A stretch of 64,000 nucleotides of DNA from positions 62,001 to 126,000 of the forward strand of contig NZ_JAQEGR010000009.1 of assembly GCF_027667425.1 (NCBI RefSeq), read 5' to 3'. A model generated the notes under the pieces. That model saw nothing but the letters and a program-made list of their open reading frames with translations. It did no database searches and was not told where the DNA came from. Origin of the DNA: Fusicatenibacter saccharivorans (lineage in GTDB: Bacteria > Bacillota > Clostridia > Lachnospirales > Lachnospiraceae). A program made the translations under genes and the position numbers. Positions 62,111-64,000 of the stretch are shown here, piece after piece (within the stretch, counting starts at the first letter, position 1; every line of letters begins with the position of its first letter).

Positions 62111-63106
62111 ATGGGATTTATTGACACAATTAAAGCAAGAGCAAAAGCAGACAAAAAAACAATTGTACTGCCAGAGTCAGAAGACAGAAGAACATATGAG
62201 GCTGCTGCACAGATCCTGAAAGAGGACCTTGCAAATCTGATCATCATCGGAAGCGAAGAGGCAGTAAAGAAAGGCAGCGAGGGACTGGATGTCTCCAAAG
62301 CTACTATTGTAGATCCAGAGAAAAACGAGAAAACACAGGCTTATGTAGATAAGCTGGTAGAGCTTCGTGCAAAGAAAGGCATGACTCCGGAGAAAGCAAG
62401 AGAGACCATCCTGAATGACTATACATATTATGGCGTTATGATGGTTAAAATGGGAGATGCAGACGGACTTGTTTCCGGTGCCTGCCATTCTACCGCAAAT
62501 ACCCTTCGTCCATGCCTGCAGATCTTAAAGACCAAACCAGGTACAAAACTCGTATCCGCATTCTTCCTGATGGTAGTTCCGGACTGCGAGTACGGCGATG
62601 ACGGTGTATTCGTATTCGGTGACTGCGGTCTGAACCAGAACCCGAATCCGGAAGAGCTGGCTGCAATCGCAGAGTCTTCCGCAGAGTCCTACCGCATGCT
62701 GACCGGAAACGAGCCAAGAGTTGCTATGCTTTCCCACTCCTCCAAAGGAAGTGCAAAACATGCTGATGTAGACAAAGTTGTTGAGGCTACCAGAATTGCA
62801 AAAGAAGCAAACCCGGATCTCGCTCTCGACGGCGAGCTGCAGCTTGATGCAGCAATCGTTCCGAGCGTAGGTGCATCCAAAGCTCCGGACAGCAAAGTAG
62901 CAGGAAAAGCAAACGTTCTGATCTTCCCGGATCTGGATGCCGGAAACATCGGATACAAACTGGTACAGAGACTGGCAAAAGCAGAAGCATACGGCCCAAT
63001 GACGCAGGGTATCGCAGCTCCAGTCAACGATCTGTCCCGTGGATGCTCCGCAGAGGATATCGTTGGTGTTGTAGCAATCACTGCTGTACAGTGCCAGGCA
63101 CAGTAA
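62111..63106 (+). CDS. pta: Phosphate acetyltransferase
   Basis: A 331-residue enzyme that converts acetyl-CoA + phosphate to acetyl phosphate. ATG 62111 follows AAAGGAG. The start MGFIDTIKARAKADKKTIVL with PESEDRRTYEAA is standard; VSGACHSTANTLRPCLQI, VFGDCGLNQNPN, MLSHSSKGSAKH and PDLDAGNIGYKL form the conserved core and active site. The short form without the N-terminal DRTGG domain is usual in Firmicutes. It is followed by ackA after 99 bases with a hairpin. Codon bias suggests high expression. Confidence 0.97.
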   Translation: MGFIDTIKARAKADKKTIVLPESEDRRTYEAAAQILKEDLANLIIIGSEEAVKKGSEGLDVSKATIVDPEKNEKTQAYVDKLVELRAKKGMTPEKARETILNDYTYYGVMMVKMGDADGLVSGACHSTANTLRPCLQILKTKPGTKLVSAFFLMVVPDCEYGDDGVFVFGDCGLNQNPNPEELAAIAESSAESYRMLTGNEPRVAMLSHSSKGSAKHADVDKVVEATRIAKEANPDLALDGELQLDAAIVPSVGASKAPDSKVAGKANVLIFPDLDAGNIGYKLVQRLAKAEAYGPMTQGIAAPVNDLSRGCSAEDIVGVVAITAVQCQAQ

Positions 63107-63137
63107 GCACGAAATAAAACCAATTACAAGCGGTTTT

Positions 63138-63167
63138 CTGGCCGGCTGCGGAGAACAGGCCGGCCAG
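63138..63167 (+). promoter_or_regulatory. Intercistronic hairpin between pta and ackA
   Basis: CTGGCCGGC (63138-63146) pairs exactly with GCCGGCCAG (63159-63167). No good T-run follows directly, so it is more likely an RNA-stability or attenuation element than a full terminator. Confidence 0.6.
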
Positions 63168-63205
63168 AAGTTTTAATAAGACTTTTAAAATAGGAGAATT
63201 TAGAA

Positions 63206-64000
63206 ATGAACGTATTAGTAGTAAACTGCGGAAGTTCCTCTCTGAAATTCCAGCTGATCAATTACGATAACCGTGACGTCCTGGCAAAAGGACTCTGTGA
63301 GAGAATCGGTATCGACGGACGCCTCGTTTATGAGCCAAAGAACGGCGAAAAAGAGGTAACAGAAGCAGCAATGCCGACACACGTAGAGGCAATCCAGATG
63401 GTTCTGGACGCTCTGGTAAACGAGAAGAGCGGCGTCATCAAGAGCCTGGAAGAAGTAGATGCCATCGGACACCGCGTTCTGCACGGCGGAATGAAGATCA
63501 CAAACTCTGTTATCATCGATGACGAAGTAATCAAAGTTATCGAGGAGTGCGCTGACCTTGGTCCTCTGCACAATCCGGCAAACCTGATGGGAATCAATGC
63601 CTGCATGAAACTGATGCCGGGCGTTCCAAACGTAGCAGTATTTGATACCGCATTCCATCAGACCATGCCTCCGAAAGCATATATGTACGGTATTCCGAAA
63701 GAGTACTATGAGAAATACGCAATCCGTAAATACGGCTTCCACGGAACTTCTCATAAATTCGTATCCAAGAGAACCGCAGAGTTCCTTGGCAAAGACTACA
63801 ACGATCTGAAGATCATCGTATGCCATATGGGAAATGGTGCTTCCCTTTCCGCTGTAAAGAACGGCAAATGTGTAGATACCTCCATGGGCCTTACCCCGCT
63901 CGAAGGTGTGATCATGGGAACCCGTTCCGGAGATATCGATCCGGCTTTTGTTGAGTATCTGTGCAACAAAGAGAACCTGACCGTATCCGAGGTTCTGAAC
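63206..64000 (+). CDS. ackA: Acetate kinase (right-truncated)
   Basis: The first 265 residues are present and the frame is open at the right edge. The enzyme makes acetate and ATP from acetyl phosphate. Seen: MNVLVVNCGSSSLKFQLI, GHRVLHGG, VAVFDTAFHQTMPPKAYMYG with the catalytic Asp, YGFHGTSHKFVS, CHMGNGASLSAV and MGLTPLEGVIMGTRSGDIDP. TAGGAGA precedes the ATG. With pta it forms the acetate-producing, ATP-yielding branch of fermentation. Confidence 0.97.
   Translation, partial: MNVLVVNCGSSSLKFQLINYDNRDVLAKGLCERIGIDGRLVYEPKNGEKEVTEAAMPTHVEAIQMVLDALVNEKSGVIKSLEEVDAIGHRVLHGGMKITNSVIIDDEVIKVIEECADLGPLHNPANLMGINACMKLMPGVPNVAVFDTAFHQTMPPKAYMYGIPKEYYEKYAIRKYGFHGTSHKFVSKRTAEFLGKDYNDLKIIVCHMGNGASLSAVKNGKCVDTSMGLTPLEGVIMGTRSGDIDPAFVEYLCNKENLTVSEVLN

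Noticed and set aside
1..64000. CRISPR arrays, prophage, tRNA or rRNA genes.
   Set aside because: No regularly spaced repeats, phage structural or integrase genes, or tRNA cloverleaf/TTCGA-loop patterns were noticed on reading; a tRNAscan or CRISPR search would be decisive.

Overview
The window looks like a chromosome segment of a spore-forming, fermentative, gut-type Clostridia, probably Lachnospiraceae. The reasons are strong AGGAGG ribosome sites, the spore-coat cluster cotJA-JB-JC, pta-ackA, an ATP-dependent PEP carboxykinase, a D-lactate dehydrogenase behind Rex-like operators, IS66 elements and many AraC/YesMN regulators. The genus cannot be fixed from sequence reading alone. I saw no rRNA gene, tRNA gene or CRISPR array.

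Positions 1-13,690 hold the distal part of a capsule/exopolysaccharide locus: six glycosyltransferases, an acyltransferase, two pyruvyl-transferase-family genes (one broken), a Wzy-like polymerase, a Wzx-like flippase, an esterase-like protein and an Fe-S F420-hydrogenase-beta-like protein. From about 1,395 to 13,690 the DNA is visibly more AT-rich than both flanks, as in a serotype cassette. Its right edge carries a structured leader, a sugar-phosphate nucleotidyltransferase, a tiny HTH protein and an AraC regulator, followed by an intact IS66 element (15,943-18,811).

Positions 18,899-28,100 carry single genes. These are a glutathionyl-hydroquinone-reductase-like gene cut by an in-frame TGA, a CopZ-like metal-binding protein behind a CsoR-type operator, an AraC regulator next to a perfect Fur-type box, a MATE exporter, pckA, an unusual Lon-like AAA+ protein without a protease domain, and a DMT exporter.

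Positions 28,157-34,287 are a five-gene oligopeptide/oligosaccharide ABC importer. A YesM/YesN two-component system and an ABC exporter follow (34,486-39,521), and then cotJABC.

Positions 41,000-55,790 are mostly housekeeping: a holin-like small protein, a membrane GDPD, FtsW/RodA, ACP, gltX with a UvrD-like helicase, ldhA, a zinc-finger membrane protein with polA, coaE, a WalJ-type hydrolase, and an ACT/UPF0210 pair.

Positions 55,880-60,640 are a decay zone: a cell-wall-binding repeat fragment, a collapsed IS66 copy, an intact hybrid histidine kinase, and a second sensor kinase that has lost its kinase core but kept its receiver. The window closes with tmcAL on the minus strand and pta-ackA, the last running off the right edge.
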